A stretch of DNA of 41,312 nt. Source: Promethearchaeota archaeon. GTDB lineage: Archaea; Asgardarchaeota; Lokiarchaeia; Sigyniarchaeales; SOKP01. The notes below the pieces were generated by a model. The model worked only from the letters and a program-made list of their open reading frames with translations, was not told the DNA's origin and ran no database searches. The DNA lies in assembly GCA_019058015.1 (NCBI GenBank), contig JAHLWH010000030.1, positions 1 through 41,312 on the forward strand. The letters run 5' to 3'. The translations under genes were made by a program, and so were the position numbers. Position 1 is the first letter of the stretch, and the number at the start of each line of letters is the position of its first letter. Shown piece after piece: positions 16,828 through 25,408 of this stretch.

Positions 16828-16948
16828 AATTATAAGATTAATGTATTTAATTTAATGATTATTATCAGTTATCAGCCGTATTATCATTGTTTAAATAAAA
16901 TCTCACTAATTCTGAACGTTTTTTAATTAATACCTTTAATATTATGAA

Positions 16949-16956
16949 TATATAAA
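16949..16956 (+). promoter_or_regulatory. Probable TATA element upstream of the four-helix membrane protein
   Basis: TATATAAA about 80 bases before the ATG at 17035, with a second candidate (CTTTATAAC) at 16961-16969. AAAGGATGAT just before the start codon (about 17019-17028) can act as a ribosome site. The 207-base gap 16828-17034 separates two divergent genes and must hold both promoters; nothing else is visible in it. Confidence 0.35.
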
Positions 16957-17034
16957 CAAACTTTATAACTATCAATTGATTTATTCACAAACAAAACTTA
17001 AATTTTAATTAAAAATTTAAAGGATGATTTCAAT

Positions 17035-17481
17035 ATGAGTGAAGTTGAAAAAGATTCAAATGAATTGTTGAATATTTTGCTGCTGATAGTTGGTGTTTTC
17101 TTTATAGTAAAAGGAATTCTTGATTTCTTGGCATGGGGCGGCATTTTGGTTCCAGATTGGTTGAGTAATTTTGCAACGAATCCTGATACAGCTGCCGCTC
17201 TTTCGTTCTTTGGCTCACAAGGTCTAATCTCGGTAGTTTTGGGCTTCTGGTGTTTAGTTGCGGGAATAGGAATGTTTAAAGAAGAAGAATGGGCTATGGG
17301 GCAAGCACTTGTAGTTCTAAGTTTAATGGTTGTGACAGGGGTTTCAGCGATAATGGGTTGGATTGGTGCTCCAGCTTCTTTTGATTTGGCTTATTGGCCA
17401 AATTATATAGTAATAGTTGCTTTTATTATCGGATTAGTTGGTTTCTTCTGGCTTTTATTCACAAGAAAGAGATACGATTAA
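17035..17481 (+). CDS. Small four-helix membrane protein of unknown function
   Basis: A 148-residue protein with four membrane helices at about 13-33, 62-81, 91-110 and 120-143. A charged N terminus (MSEVEKDSNE) and a basic end (TRKRYD) bracket them. The layout recalls small DoxX/DUF-type integral membrane proteins, but I cannot assign a family. Acidic and Trp-rich connecting loops (GGILVPDWLSNF and KEEEWAMG) may matter. An oligo-T terminator follows, so it is probably a one-gene transcript. Confidence 0.7.
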   Translation: MSEVEKDSNELLNILLLIVGVFFIVKGILDFLAWGGILVPDWLSNFATNPDTAAALSFFGSQGLISVVLGFWCLVAGIGMFKEEEWAMGQALVVLSLMVVTGVSAIMGWIGAPASFDLAYWPNYIVIVAFIIGLVGFFWLLFTRKRYD

Positions 17482-17509
17482 ATTATACAAATTAAAAATA
17501 AATATCTCA

Positions 17510-17528
17510 TTTTTTTTACTTTTTTTTT
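17510..17528 (+). terminator. Double oligo-T terminator
   Basis: Two T runs of eight and nine bases on the coding strand, split by a single AC, lie about 30 bases past the stop of the membrane protein. This is a strong archaeal-type termination signal. Confidence 0.5.
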
Positions 17529-17668
17529 AATAAAACAATTAAAAATTCTACAGAAGTATTTTTTCATATTTCTAGAATAACGCTTTTAATTTTTTTAAAA
17601 TGATTCATTTAATAATGAGAACAAACATAGTTTTTATTATTAATTAGAGTTTAAAGTCAAGAAGGACA

Positions 17669-18598
17669 TTGAGAGCAAACAAATTTCAAGGAAACATTTT
17701 AAATTATTTAGGGGAATATAATAATATTGTTTCACTTCGAAATTTTAAAAGAAGACAAAACAAAAAAGTAAAGAAAATTGTTGGTGTCCCACACCCTTTT
17801 ATTAAATGGGCAGGTGGAAAAAAACAATTATTAGAACAAATAAATAAATACCTTCCAAAAAAATTTAATAAATATTTAGAACCATTTGTTGGAGGAGGAG
17901 CATTGTTTTTTTACTTACTACCGAATAAAGCAATCCTAATTGATAATAATAAAGAATTAATAAATTGTTATAGAGTAATTCAGAATAAAATTGGAGAATT
18001 AATTAATTCTTTAAAAAAACATAAAAACAAAAAAGATTACTTTTATAAAATCCGAAGTATTGACAGAATCCCAGAAGAATTTAAAAAGCTCACAGATGTA
18101 GAGAGGGCTTCTCGAACTATTTTTTTAAATAAATGTTGTTTTAATGGGTTATATAGAGTCAATAGTAAAGGAGAATTTAATGTTCCCTTTGGTAAATATG
18201 AAAATCCTAAATTTTGTGATGAAGAAAATTTATTAGCTGTAAATACGATACTGAAAGATATTGAGATTATTAATGGAGATTTTAAGGAATGTTTAGAATT
18301 AGCTGAAAAGGATGATTTTATTTATTTTGACCCTCCATATCAACCAATTTCGACCACTGCTAATTTTACTAGTTATACCAAAGAGAATTTTAATAAAGAA
18401 GATCAAGTGAGACTGTTTAAAGTTTATGAAGAGTTAGATAATCGTGGATGTAAAGTTATGTTAAGTAATTCCTATAATGATTTTATTTTAGATTTGTATA
18501 AAAAATATGATTTAAAAACAGTTTATGCAAAAAGAGCTATAAATTCAGATGCTTCAGGTAGAGCACAAATTAAAGAGGTTTTAATTATAAACTATTAA
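17669..18598 (+). CDS. Dam-type adenine-N6 DNA methyltransferase (D12/alpha class)
   Basis: A 309-residue enzyme that should methylate adenine at N6 in a short DNA site. The SAM-binding start FIKWAGGKKQLL is at 44-55, motif I LEPFVGGGALFF at 70-81, and catalytic motif IV DPPY at 221-224, the order of Dam/M.DpnII enzymes. The region about 120-190 would hold the target-recognition part. The only usable in-frame start is a TTG at 17669: a TAG lies 24 bases upstream, and no ATG or GTG occurs before the SAM motif. The N terminus is therefore longer than usual (about 43 residues before the motif) and basic. It points at a second, convergent methylase gene 35 bases away. No restriction gene adjoins it. 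Confidence 0.88.
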   Translation: MRANKFQGNILNYLGEYNNIVSLRNFKRRQNKKVKKIVGVPHPFIKWAGGKKQLLEQINKYLPKKFNKYLEPFVGGGALFFYLLPNKAILIDNNKELINCYRVIQNKIGELINSLKKHKNKKDYFYKIRSIDRIPEEFKKLTDVERASRTIFLNKCCFNGLYRVNSKGEFNVPFGKYENPKFCDEENLLAVNTILKDIEIINGDFKECLELAEKDDFIYFDPPYQPISTTANFTSYTKENFNKEDQVRLFKVYEELDNRGCKVMLSNSYNDFILDLYKKYDLKTVYAKRAINSDASGRAQIKEVLIINY

Positions 18599-18633
18599 AA
18601 TTAGTAGAATCTTTTCAAATTTTAACTTATCCT

Positions 18634-20691
18634 TCATAAATTTTCAATTAATTTAATCCACTTATGACTTAGGATTAGAGTCATTTCATTATGAAGCTTA
18701 TTTGAATTAGAGTAAAAATCATAAAGATTTACAATCTGGTCCAATATATTTTTAGATTTAAATGGGGCTAATTTTCTAAAATTATTTGATTTTATTTCAC
18801 GATAAGGAAATATTTCATTTATATCAGGAAAGATATTTTCATTTTTCATAATTTTTAAAATCTCCTTGCAATAAATATTATCATTCTGAATAATTTCGGA
18901 GAAATATAGATAATATACCAAACAATTAATTAATTTCCTAAAGAACTCAAGAATGCTATTAAGAGATTCCTCTTGAATACAGTTGCATTGTTGATCTTGA
19001 ATAATTTCATATTTTAATTGATGTAGAAAGTGAAGTAATTTTCCTAGTTTTGAGAAAATTTGGGGAATGTTTGAAGGAAGGGGAATTCTCTTTAAGAAAC
19101 TTCCATTAAAGCGTAGGTATCCAGAAGCCATATGTAAGGAGCTGAAAAGTGATTTAAAAATATAATCTACACATTTAGAGTTCATAATAACTGAGAGAGA
19201 AAATAGCTTTTCTACTGAGATATCTTCTCCTAAAAGCATATAAGCCCCTGTTATATTAATAAAATAACCAAGATCGCAAAATACTGTCATGTCTTTTGCA
19301 ATTTCTTTAAAAATCAATTTAGGTTTCTGAAGATCATTCCAAAATCTATTAAAATTTTTATTATAAGGAAAAAATGACATAAATAAACGTCTATTGGCAA
19401 TTTTTATTTCTTTATTAAATTTAATGTGGAATTTTCCAATATTGCTCGTCCCGATCAATATAAGATCCTTTTCATTATATCTTTTATTCACAATAAGGTC
19501 CAGATATTTTGCCCAATTCGTAAAAGTGAATGGTCTATAGATGAATTTTGAATTTATATAGATTTCTTCAAGTGGTTTAAAATTGGATATAAGATAATTT
19601 ATAATATTAAAATCACCAACAATCGGAATTACTAAAGATGGAATTTGATTAATGTTGGATTGTACTATTTTTTTACTAAGAAATCTTTTAAATAGAAAGT
19701 CTTCGATGATTTCAGATTTTTGAGCATTTTTAATTGAAATCATATGTTCAGAATTCAATAAATTTTTCGATTTTAGGAAAGAAATAATTATTGGATAGAT
19801 TGAGGCCTTTTTAAAGATTTTTAATAAAGAAATATCAACTATTTCCAGAATTTTTGTTTGATTTATAAGTAGATTTCGAATTTTTAGACCATAATCAGCT
19901 GAAAGAAATTTATTTGTTATAATGAAAGAGCAATATCCTTTATTTTTCAATAATTGATATGCTCGTTCTATAAATAAAATAGAAATATCATATAATTTAT
20001 AAGCAGATTCATATTTTTGCTTTAGAATTTGTTTGTTAAAGTAGGATTTCATTTTTTTATTTTCAATATATGGAGGATTTCCCAATATAATATCGAATTT
20101 TTTAAAATCAACGATTTTATCTTCAATTAAAAAATTACCGAGAATTATATTATTTTTTAATAAATCACGTTTTGGAGTTGCTTTTCTATTATAAAACCAG
20201 TTTATTAGGCGTAATTGACATAATTTAATAGCTTGTGTGTCCAAATCTACACCAAATAAATTGTGTTTAATAATTGATTTTTTTATTTTAAATTGATCTT
20301 CAGTGGGATTTAAGATCTTAAATAGTTGAAAGAGGATAGTAGCCATTGATATTAAAAATCGGCCAGTTCCACAAGCGGGATCGAGTATTTTAATTGAGTT
20401 AATTAAATCGTTTAATACTTTTTTTAAATTATTATTATCTTTTAATAATGATTTTAGTGATGAAAAATTTGGTTCTTTTATAAGATCGAGATATTTAGAG
20501 ATTTCCTGTTGTTTTAATATAGCGTTTATATGATATTGAATACTTTTTAAACAAATATATCTGCATATTGTTGCCGGAGTATAAACAGTTCCTTTAAGTT
20601 TCCCACTCTTTTTATTATTAGAAAGTTGGTTTTCAAAATCTTCGATTTTTTTTTGAATTTCATCGAAGTTTTCAAATATTGTTTTTTTCAT
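18634..20691 (-). CDS. Eco57I/TaqI-like adenine-specific DNA methyltransferase
   Basis: A 685-residue gamma-class N6-adenine methyltransferase. Motif X-like KGTVYTPATICRYIC is at 33-47, motif I DPACGTGRFL at 104-113, the acidic strand FGVDLD at 146-151, and catalytic motif IV NPPY at 205-208. The remaining ~380 residues look like a TaqI-type specificity domain and helical tail. Full type IIG enzymes of this group have an N-terminal nuclease, but this one starts right before the methylase core and shows no PD-(D/E)XK motif. It may therefore be a lone methylase, or the modification part of a system whose nuclease is elsewhere. The ATG on 20689-20691 is the first start. Confidence 0.85.
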   Translation of the reverse strand: MKKTIFENFDEIQKKIEDFENQLSNNKKSGKLKGTVYTPATICRYICLKSIQYHINAILKQQEISKYLDLIKEPNFSSLKSLLKDNNNLKKVLNDLINSIKILDPACGTGRFLISMATILFQLFKILNPTEDQFKIKKSIIKHNLFGVDLDTQAIKLCQLRLINWFYNRKATPKRDLLKNNIILGNFLIEDKIVDFKKFDIILGNPPYIENKKMKSYFNKQILKQKYESAYKLYDISILFIERAYQLLKNKGYCSFIITNKFLSADYGLKIRNLLINQTKILEIVDISLLKIFKKASIYPIIISFLKSKNLLNSEHMISIKNAQKSEIIEDFLFKRFLSKKIVQSNINQIPSLVIPIVGDFNIINYLISNFKPLEEIYINSKFIYRPFTFTNWAKYLDLIVNKRYNEKDLILIGTSNIGKFHIKFNKEIKIANRRLFMSFFPYNKNFNRFWNDLQKPKLIFKEIAKDMTVFCDLGYFINITGAYMLLGEDISVEKLFSLSVIMNSKCVDYIFKSLFSSLHMASGYLRFNGSFLKRIPLPSNIPQIFSKLGKLLHFLHQLKYEIIQDQQCNCIQEESLNSILEFFRKLINCLVYYLYFSEIIQNDNIYCKEILKIMKNENIFPDINEIFPYREIKSNNFRKLAPFKSKNILDQIVNLYDFYSNSNKLHNEMTLILSHKWIKLIENL

Positions 20692-20795
20692 CTAAAATTT
20701 ATTGATTTTTTTAGAAAATAAATCTTTTTTAATAATTTCAACTATAAGATAATTAAATTAAAAAGGTTCAAAATGAGATAAAACAAGAACTTGTT

Positions 20796-21200
20796 ATGGT
20801 GGAAATTCCTAACCAAGAAATTGCAAAAAAGATAATGGATGATCTAAATGAAAATGAAAGTTATAGGAAAACTGCAAGAGATTGGGAAGGAGCTATTATA
20901 ATAAAGTTTTTATCTGATGGTAATAAATTTAAAAAAAAATATTATTTATATCTTGATTTATGGCACGGAAAAGTTAGAGGTGCGGAGTTAATTGGCGGAC
21001 AATCCGAAAAACCTTTTGAATGTTATATTTCGGCAAATGAGACTGATTGGAGAAGATTATTTAAGGGAGAAATAGACCCGACTATTGCGATGAGGATGGG
21101 CAAATTTAAATTTCAAGGTAATTTGGATAAATTAATCCGTAATACAAAAGCAACAACCTACATTTTGAAATATCTAACAAAGTATCTCAAGGATTGGTGA
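20796..21200 (+). CDS. SCP2 sterol-carrier-like lipid-binding protein
   Basis: A 134-residue single SCP2 domain. The conserved C-terminal half is clear: ANETDWRRLFKGEIDPTIA followed by MGKFKFQGNLDKL (about 88-121), where the small-residue/GNL turn and amphipathic helix form the lipid tunnel. SCP2 domains bind fatty acids, acyl-CoA or isoprenoids. The next gene is an SCPx-like thiolase only about 30 bases downstream, so the pair matches the two halves of animal SCPx encoded separately. It probably carries the thiolase substrate or product. The ATG at 20796 gives the usual family length. Confidence 0.82.
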   Translation: MVEIPNQEIAKKIMDDLNENESYRKTARDWEGAIIIKFLSDGNKFKKKYYLYLDLWHGKVRGAELIGGQSEKPFECYISANETDWRRLFKGEIDPTIAMRMGKFKFQGNLDKLIRNTKATTYILKYLTKYLKDW

Positions 21201-21232
21201 TTTTTTCAAAAAAATTTGTTTTATTAAAATTT

Positions 21233-22429
21233 ATGGAAAATATGAAAAAAAAAATGGTTATAAAAGGTATTAGAGATAAAGTTGCAATAATTGGTGTTGG
21301 TGCAACAAAATATGGAGAACTATGGGATGAAAATCAATTTTCTTTATTGATTAAATCTACCGATGAAGCAATGGCAGATGCTGGAGTAAAAAGAGATGAG
21401 ATTGAAGCAGTTTGGATAGGAATATATTATTATTTTACAGGATTATCAGGCGGAACATTTGCAGATGCTTTAAAATTGTGGGGTATTCCAATTACAAGAG
21501 TAGAAAATTATTGTGCTTCTGGTATGGATGCATTTAGAAATGCATGTAATGCTGTCGCTTCAGGTGTTAATGATGTAGTTATAGCATGTGGTGTTGAAAA
21601 AATATTAGATGAGGGTTCTCGAGGTTTACCTGGATTTCGGAAATTTGGTCATCCAATGTATCCAAGACCTTCTGCCCCTGCGATATTTTCACTGGCAGCT
21701 ACTCGTAGTTTTAAAGATTATGGATGGACCAAGGAAGATTTAGCGAGAGTTGCAGTAAAAAATCATGATAATGGAGCACATCATCCTAAAGCCCATTTTA
21801 GAAGGCCAGTTTCATTAGAAACGGTTTTAAACGCTCCAATGATTGCAGATCCTTTGGGTCGATACGATTGTTGTGCTATTTCAGATGGTTCAGCAGCATT
21901 GATATTAACGAGTCCAGAGCTTGCACCGAGTTATGCCCATGGAGATGATTATATTTTAGTAAAAGCTAATGCATTATCGGTTTATACAAATATGCCTTGG
22001 TATTGGCCTAGCTTTGGTTTTATATCATTTCCATCGACAACAACCGCTGCCAAATTGGCATATAAAGAAGCCGGAATAACGGTTCCCCGAAAAGAAATTG
22101 ATTGCGCTGAAGTCCATGATTGTTTTACAATTACCGAATTATTAAATTGCCAAGATCTTCAGTTTTGTGAAAGAGGACAGGCAGCTGAAGAATTAAAAAA
22201 TGGTACGTTTAACTGGGACGGAGAAACTGCGGTTAATCCATCAGGGCGTCTTAAAAGTTTTGGTCATCCAATTGGTTCTACAGGTTGCCGGATGCTCTAT
22301 GAAGTAACCAAACAAGTTCAGGGAAGAGCAGATGGAAGACAGGTTCCAGATGCTAAGATTGGGCTAGCCCATAATTTGGGTGGAGCCTACACTGTATGTT
22401 CCGTTACAATCTTAAGTCAAAATCCATAG
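21233..22429 (+). CDS. SCPx-type thiolase (acetyl-CoA acetyltransferase family)
   Basis: A 398-residue thiolase of the archaeal/SCPx branch. The acyl-enzyme cysteine is C94 in ENYCASGMDA, a histidine lies in EVHDCFTITE, and the GHPIGSTGCR motif near the C terminus supplies the second active-site histidine. It should join or split acyl-CoA and acetyl-CoA, for instance making acetoacetyl-CoA for the mevalonate pathway or cutting 3-oxoacyl-CoA. Starts at ATG 21233, 21242 or 21254 are all possible. The last gives the N terminus closest to that expected for the family (MVIKGIRDKVAIIGVG), and a TTG at 21194 would overlap the SCP2 stop. Unlike most archaeal thiolases it is not beside a DUF35/OB partner or HMG-CoA synthase here. 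Confidence 0.9.
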   Translation: MENMKKKMVIKGIRDKVAIIGVGATKYGELWDENQFSLLIKSTDEAMADAGVKRDEIEAVWIGIYYYFTGLSGGTFADALKLWGIPITRVENYCASGMDAFRNACNAVASGVNDVVIACGVEKILDEGSRGLPGFRKFGHPMYPRPSAPAIFSLAATRSFKDYGWTKEDLARVAVKNHDNGAHHPKAHFRRPVSLETVLNAPMIADPLGRYDCCAISDGSAALILTSPELAPSYAHGDDYILVKANALSVYTNMPWYWPSFGFISFPSTTTAAKLAYKEAGITVPRKEIDCAEVHDCFTITELLNCQDLQFCERGQAAEELKNGTFNWDGETAVNPSGRLKSFGHPIGSTGCRMLYEVTKQVQGRADGRQVPDAKIGLAHNLGGAYTVCSVTILSQNP

Positions 22430-22515
22430 AATAATATTTTCATCATACATTATCTTTTAAGGTAATTTAAAATAGTGTTTTTAATATTGAAGTCATAAAG
22501 GAATGGCAAATAAAA

Positions 22516-23436
22516 ATGAAAAATATTAATATAGGTTTTGATGAATCTCATAATAATAAACTAAAGATTGAAGATACAGCATTTGCTGACTTTTTGGAGT
22601 ATATAGTTAATTCAAATTTTAAGATAGGAAAAATAGAGGCGGGTTTAACCGAAAAAAAATTATCAACATATGATATCTTTATTATTGGAGTTCCTACAGA
22701 ATCTTTAATCGAAACGGATGAAATTACTGATTTAGTTAAATATGTTCATGATGGAGGAAGTTTATTAATTATAAATGACCAAGGCGGTGATTATGAGAAT
22801 CAAAATAATTTATCAGAACTAACCAAAAATTTTGGTATAACATTTAATAATGATACTTTATATGATGGTCGATATTTCTCTATTGAAAATTCTCGGCCAG
22901 TAATAAAGGATTTTATACCTCATTTTATCACGCGAGATATTTCAAGTATTATTCATTCTAATGGCTGCACATTATCAATTGATAAATCAGTTGAAAAAGA
23001 CAATATAGATGTTGATTATATTGCCTATTCTTCCAAAGATACTTCATGGCACGAATATTTCAATGGAAGTGATTGGGTTGAGGAACCAGTAAGTGAATTA
23101 CCAGTAGTTGCAGTAGGACATTATGGTTCAGGTAAGATTGTAGCTTTAGCAAATATGTCTTTGTTTTCAAGCTTACATGATTCTTATGGAATAAATGCTG
23201 AAGATAATTTTAAATTGATCTCAAATATTGTTTCTTGGCTATTAAATAAGGCCGAATCGGAAGAAACAAGGGAAATGCAACCTATTTATTTAACTGCGCC
23301 GATAGACCAGGATATCTTCTATTGGGTGAAAGAACAGATTAGAAAGAAAAAATGGAGCAATATTGGAGATGTAATTAATTTTGCTTTAAGAGTACTTAAA
23401 ATAAGGTTGAAACGAGAGATTGAGGAAGAAGAATAG
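22516..23436 (+). CDS. GIFT-domain protein (IFT52/GldG-like) with C-terminal ribbon-helix-helix-like segment
   Basis: A 306-residue protein. Residues 1-250 match the GIFT/DUF4350 layout of IFT52 and GldG. YDIFIIGVP (52-60) is the second strand, then LVKYVHDGGSLLIINDQGG (73-91), a NLSELTKNFGITFNNDTL stretch (98-115), and the late VAVGHYGSGKIVALANMSLFS followed by NIVSWLL. The last ~45 residues (IDQDIFYWVKEQIRKKKWSNIGDVINFALRVLK) look like a ribbon-helix-helix DNA-binding or dimerisation unit. GIFT domains are non-catalytic and bind partners or glycans; in IFT52 the domain sits in the ciliary transport complex. Here a sensor or scaffold role, perhaps with DNA binding, is possible. AAGGA near 22498 may be its ribosome site. 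Confidence 0.72.
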   Translation: MKNINIGFDESHNNKLKIEDTAFADFLEYIVNSNFKIGKIEAGLTEKKLSTYDIFIIGVPTESLIETDEITDLVKYVHDGGSLLIINDQGGDYENQNNLSELTKNFGITFNNDTLYDGRYFSIENSRPVIKDFIPHFITRDISSIIHSNGCTLSIDKSVEKDNIDVDYIAYSSKDTSWHEYFNGSDWVEEPVSELPVVAVGHYGSGKIVALANMSLFSSLHDSYGINAEDNFKLISNIVSWLLNKAESEETREMQPIYLTAPIDQDIFYWVKEQIRKKKWSNIGDVINFALRVLKIRLKREIEEEE

Positions 23437-23537
23437 AAGAATATAAATTCAACTGGTTAATTAAAATAAAACCCATAAATCGCAATTTTTAAATCAAATT
23501 AATATGTAATCACGTTAAATTTGAGTCATTTTTAAAA

Positions 23538-24428
23538 ATGATAAAAAAAATATTACAATCACCTTTTTCTGAAAAAGAGATTAGCTTTAGTGACTTTATT
23601 GATATTATTAAAAAGAGCAAGATTATATTTGAAAAGGAACCTTATGTATTAAAATTGAATGCATCATCTCCCCAAGAAAAAATTCTCATCATAGGAGATA
23701 TCCATGGAAACCTACCCTCATTGGTTAAAATCAAGGAAAAAATCGATGAAATTAAACCTGAAATGGTTCTTTTTTTAGGAGATATTGTTGACCGAGGGCT
23801 TTATCAATTAGAATGTCTATGTTTTATTTTATGCTTAAAAATTACAGAGCCAGAACGTTATTTTTTACTAAAAGGAAATCATGAAACAATCGAAATTAAT
23901 CGATATTATGGATTTTTGGATGTTCTTTTGAATCAATTTGGTGATACAAAATATATGAAATATCTTTTGGAATTATACAATTCTCTCTCCCTTTGTTCAA
24001 TAATTAATAAAAAAATATTTTGTGTGCATGGGGGCATTCCTGAAGATATTGAAATCATCAATAAATTAAAAAAATTGGATAAAAAACCAAATTTGATGAG
24101 TGATCCTGAAATCTCTAATGAAGTTTTTCAAATGATATGGAATGATCCTATAGAACATGAAGCATCTCCTTATTTTGTAGACAATTTCAGAGGTGAGGGA
24201 ATAAAACGATATGGTTATAAAGCATTTGAAGAATTTATGGTGCATTATGGTTTTAAATCTTTAATTAGATCACATGAAATATTTCCTCCTCAAGGTTATC
24301 AATACTTCTTTAATGGTAGATTATTGACGATTTTTTCCTCAAATAATTATCGAGGTCAATTTGCACCTAATCCAGCAACGATCGCTTTAATTGAAGACAC
24401 GAACGTCAAGTTACTCATATTACAATGA
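23538..24428 (+). CDS. PPP-family serine/threonine protein phosphatase (PP1/PP2A-like)
   Basis: A 296-residue metallophosphatase with all core motifs: GDIHG at 53-57, GDIVDRG at 81-87, GNHE at 113-116 (KGNHE in place of RGNHE), VHGG at 163-166, and near the end SHE plus the SSNNYRG segment where PP1/PP2A have SAPNYC. It should bind two metal ions and remove phosphate from Ser/Thr in proteins. The C-terminal pattern, with GYQYFFNGRLLTIFSS, is close to the eukaryotic branch rather than to small bacterial ApaH/PrpA forms. It is followed 54 bases later by a tandem SH3-like gene on the same strand, which could target it. The start is the ATG at 23538. Confidence 0.9.
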   Translation: MIKKILQSPFSEKEISFSDFIDIIKKSKIIFEKEPYVLKLNASSPQEKILIIGDIHGNLPSLVKIKEKIDEIKPEMVLFLGDIVDRGLYQLECLCFILCLKITEPERYFLLKGNHETIEINRYYGFLDVLLNQFGDTKYMKYLLELYNSLSLCSIINKKIFCVHGGIPEDIEIINKLKKLDKKPNLMSDPEISNEVFQMIWNDPIEHEASPYFVDNFRGEGIKRYGYKAFEEFMVHYGFKSLIRSHEIFPPQGYQYFFNGRLLTIFSSNNYRGQFAPNPATIALIEDTNVKLLILQ

Positions 24429-24482
24429 TTTTTTAACTATAAAATTCCTTAATCAAACTTAATTAATTAGGTTAATTTGAAA

Positions 24483-24830
24483 ATGAAAGCAATTAAATGC
24501 CAAGTAATATCAGACTATAAATCTGCTTTTTCTGATCCGTTAATAATTGTTAAAGGTGAGATTTTAACAATTAGTGTGAAAGAAAGCGAGTGGAAAGAGT
24601 GGCTATGGTGTATTAACCAATTTCGTAAAGGAGGATGGGTTCCGGAAAAATATATCGAGAAATTAAATGATAAAAAATGTAAAGCTCTCAGAGATTATGA
24701 TGCAACTGAACTTACTGTGAAAATTGGAGAAGAATTAATAATTAGCAATGAAGTAAGTGGTTGGGCTTGGGTTACCAACAAGAAAGGTAAAAGCGGTTGG
24801 GTACCATTAGAGAATATACAAATAATTTAA
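24483..24830 (+). CDS. Tandem SH3-like domain protein
   Basis: A 115-residue protein made only of two SH3-like barrels, about residues 2-59 and 67-115. Each shows the SH3 order: A-x4-DY near the start, then L-x5-GE-x-L-x-I, then EWLWCINQF...GGWVPEKYIE (first) or GWAWVTNKKGKSGWVPLENI (second). The second copy, with ALRDYDATELTVKIGEEL, is very like eukaryotic SH3 domains. I chose the ATG at 24483; a TTG two codons upstream is also possible. Its place just after the PPP phosphatase suggests a binding partner or targeting subunit. Bacterial SH3b-type domains exist too, so a eukaryotic link is inference. Confidence 0.72.
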   Translation: MKAIKCQVISDYKSAFSDPLIIVKGEILTISVKESEWKEWLWCINQFRKGGWVPEKYIEKLNDKKCKALRDYDATELTVKIGEELIISNEVSGWAWVTNKKGKSGWVPLENIQII

Positions 24831-24848
24831 AATTAATTTTATTAAAAA

Positions 24849-25292
24849 TTAAAGAATTAATTCTGGAAATTTTTCAATTAGTTCTGGGTATTTCTTTATT
24901 TCATTTTTCCATCTATCTTCTGCATCAATATCTAATATTATATTATACTGTTTAATTATTTTTTCTGTTGGAACATAAATATCTGCGCTTATTTCTATAT
25001 CATTTTTAAGAAAAACCTTAGTTGCAATTCGAGAATAAAGTCCTAATTTTACTCCTTCAAAAGTGTCGAGTTGAATTAATTGATCAAAATTAACATCAAA
25101 TTTCAAACCCCAAAATTGTGCATTTTTATCTGGCAAAACGTATGGAAACCAATTCCCTGGGGGTAATATTCTTCTATAATTTTTTACTAAACATACCTCA
25201 ACATTTTCATAATTTTTCCATAGATTATTAGTGATAAATGTTCCATATGCTACTAAAGTAGTCAATGGTTGAGAGTGTGAATTGTATCTCAT
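24849..25292 (-). CDS. AIG2-like gamma-glutamylcyclotransferase fold protein
   Basis: A 147-residue protein of the GGCT/AIG2 fold. The substrate loop YGTF is at 16-19 and the probable catalytic glutamate is E79 in LDTFEGVKLGLYSR, where the family usually has E-G-(x)n-Y-x-R. The family removes gamma-glutamyl or similar groups as cyclic products. The exact substrate cannot be told. It converges with the SH3 gene. It starts at the ATG on 25290-25292. Confidence 0.75.
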   Translation of the reverse strand: MRYNSHSQPLTTLVAYGTFITNNLWKNYENVEVCLVKNYRRILPPGNWFPYVLPDKNAQFWGLKFDVNFDQLIQLDTFEGVKLGLYSRIATKVFLKNDIEISADIYVPTEKIIKQYNIILDIDAEDRWKNEIKKYPELIEKFPELIL

Positions 25293-25408
25293 ATTGAGTT
25301 AATTTTTTATTAAATAATCTTTTTCAAAATTATTTGATAGAATTGAATTTAGGGGAAAAATAAAGCATAATAGGCAAACACAAGAAATGGATAAGTCTAT
25401 TAGCTGAT

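Noticed and set aside
18634..20691. BREX PglX or a full type IIG restriction enzyme.
   Set aside because: No neighbouring BREX genes are present, the protein is much shorter than PglX, and no nuclease motif precedes the methylase core.
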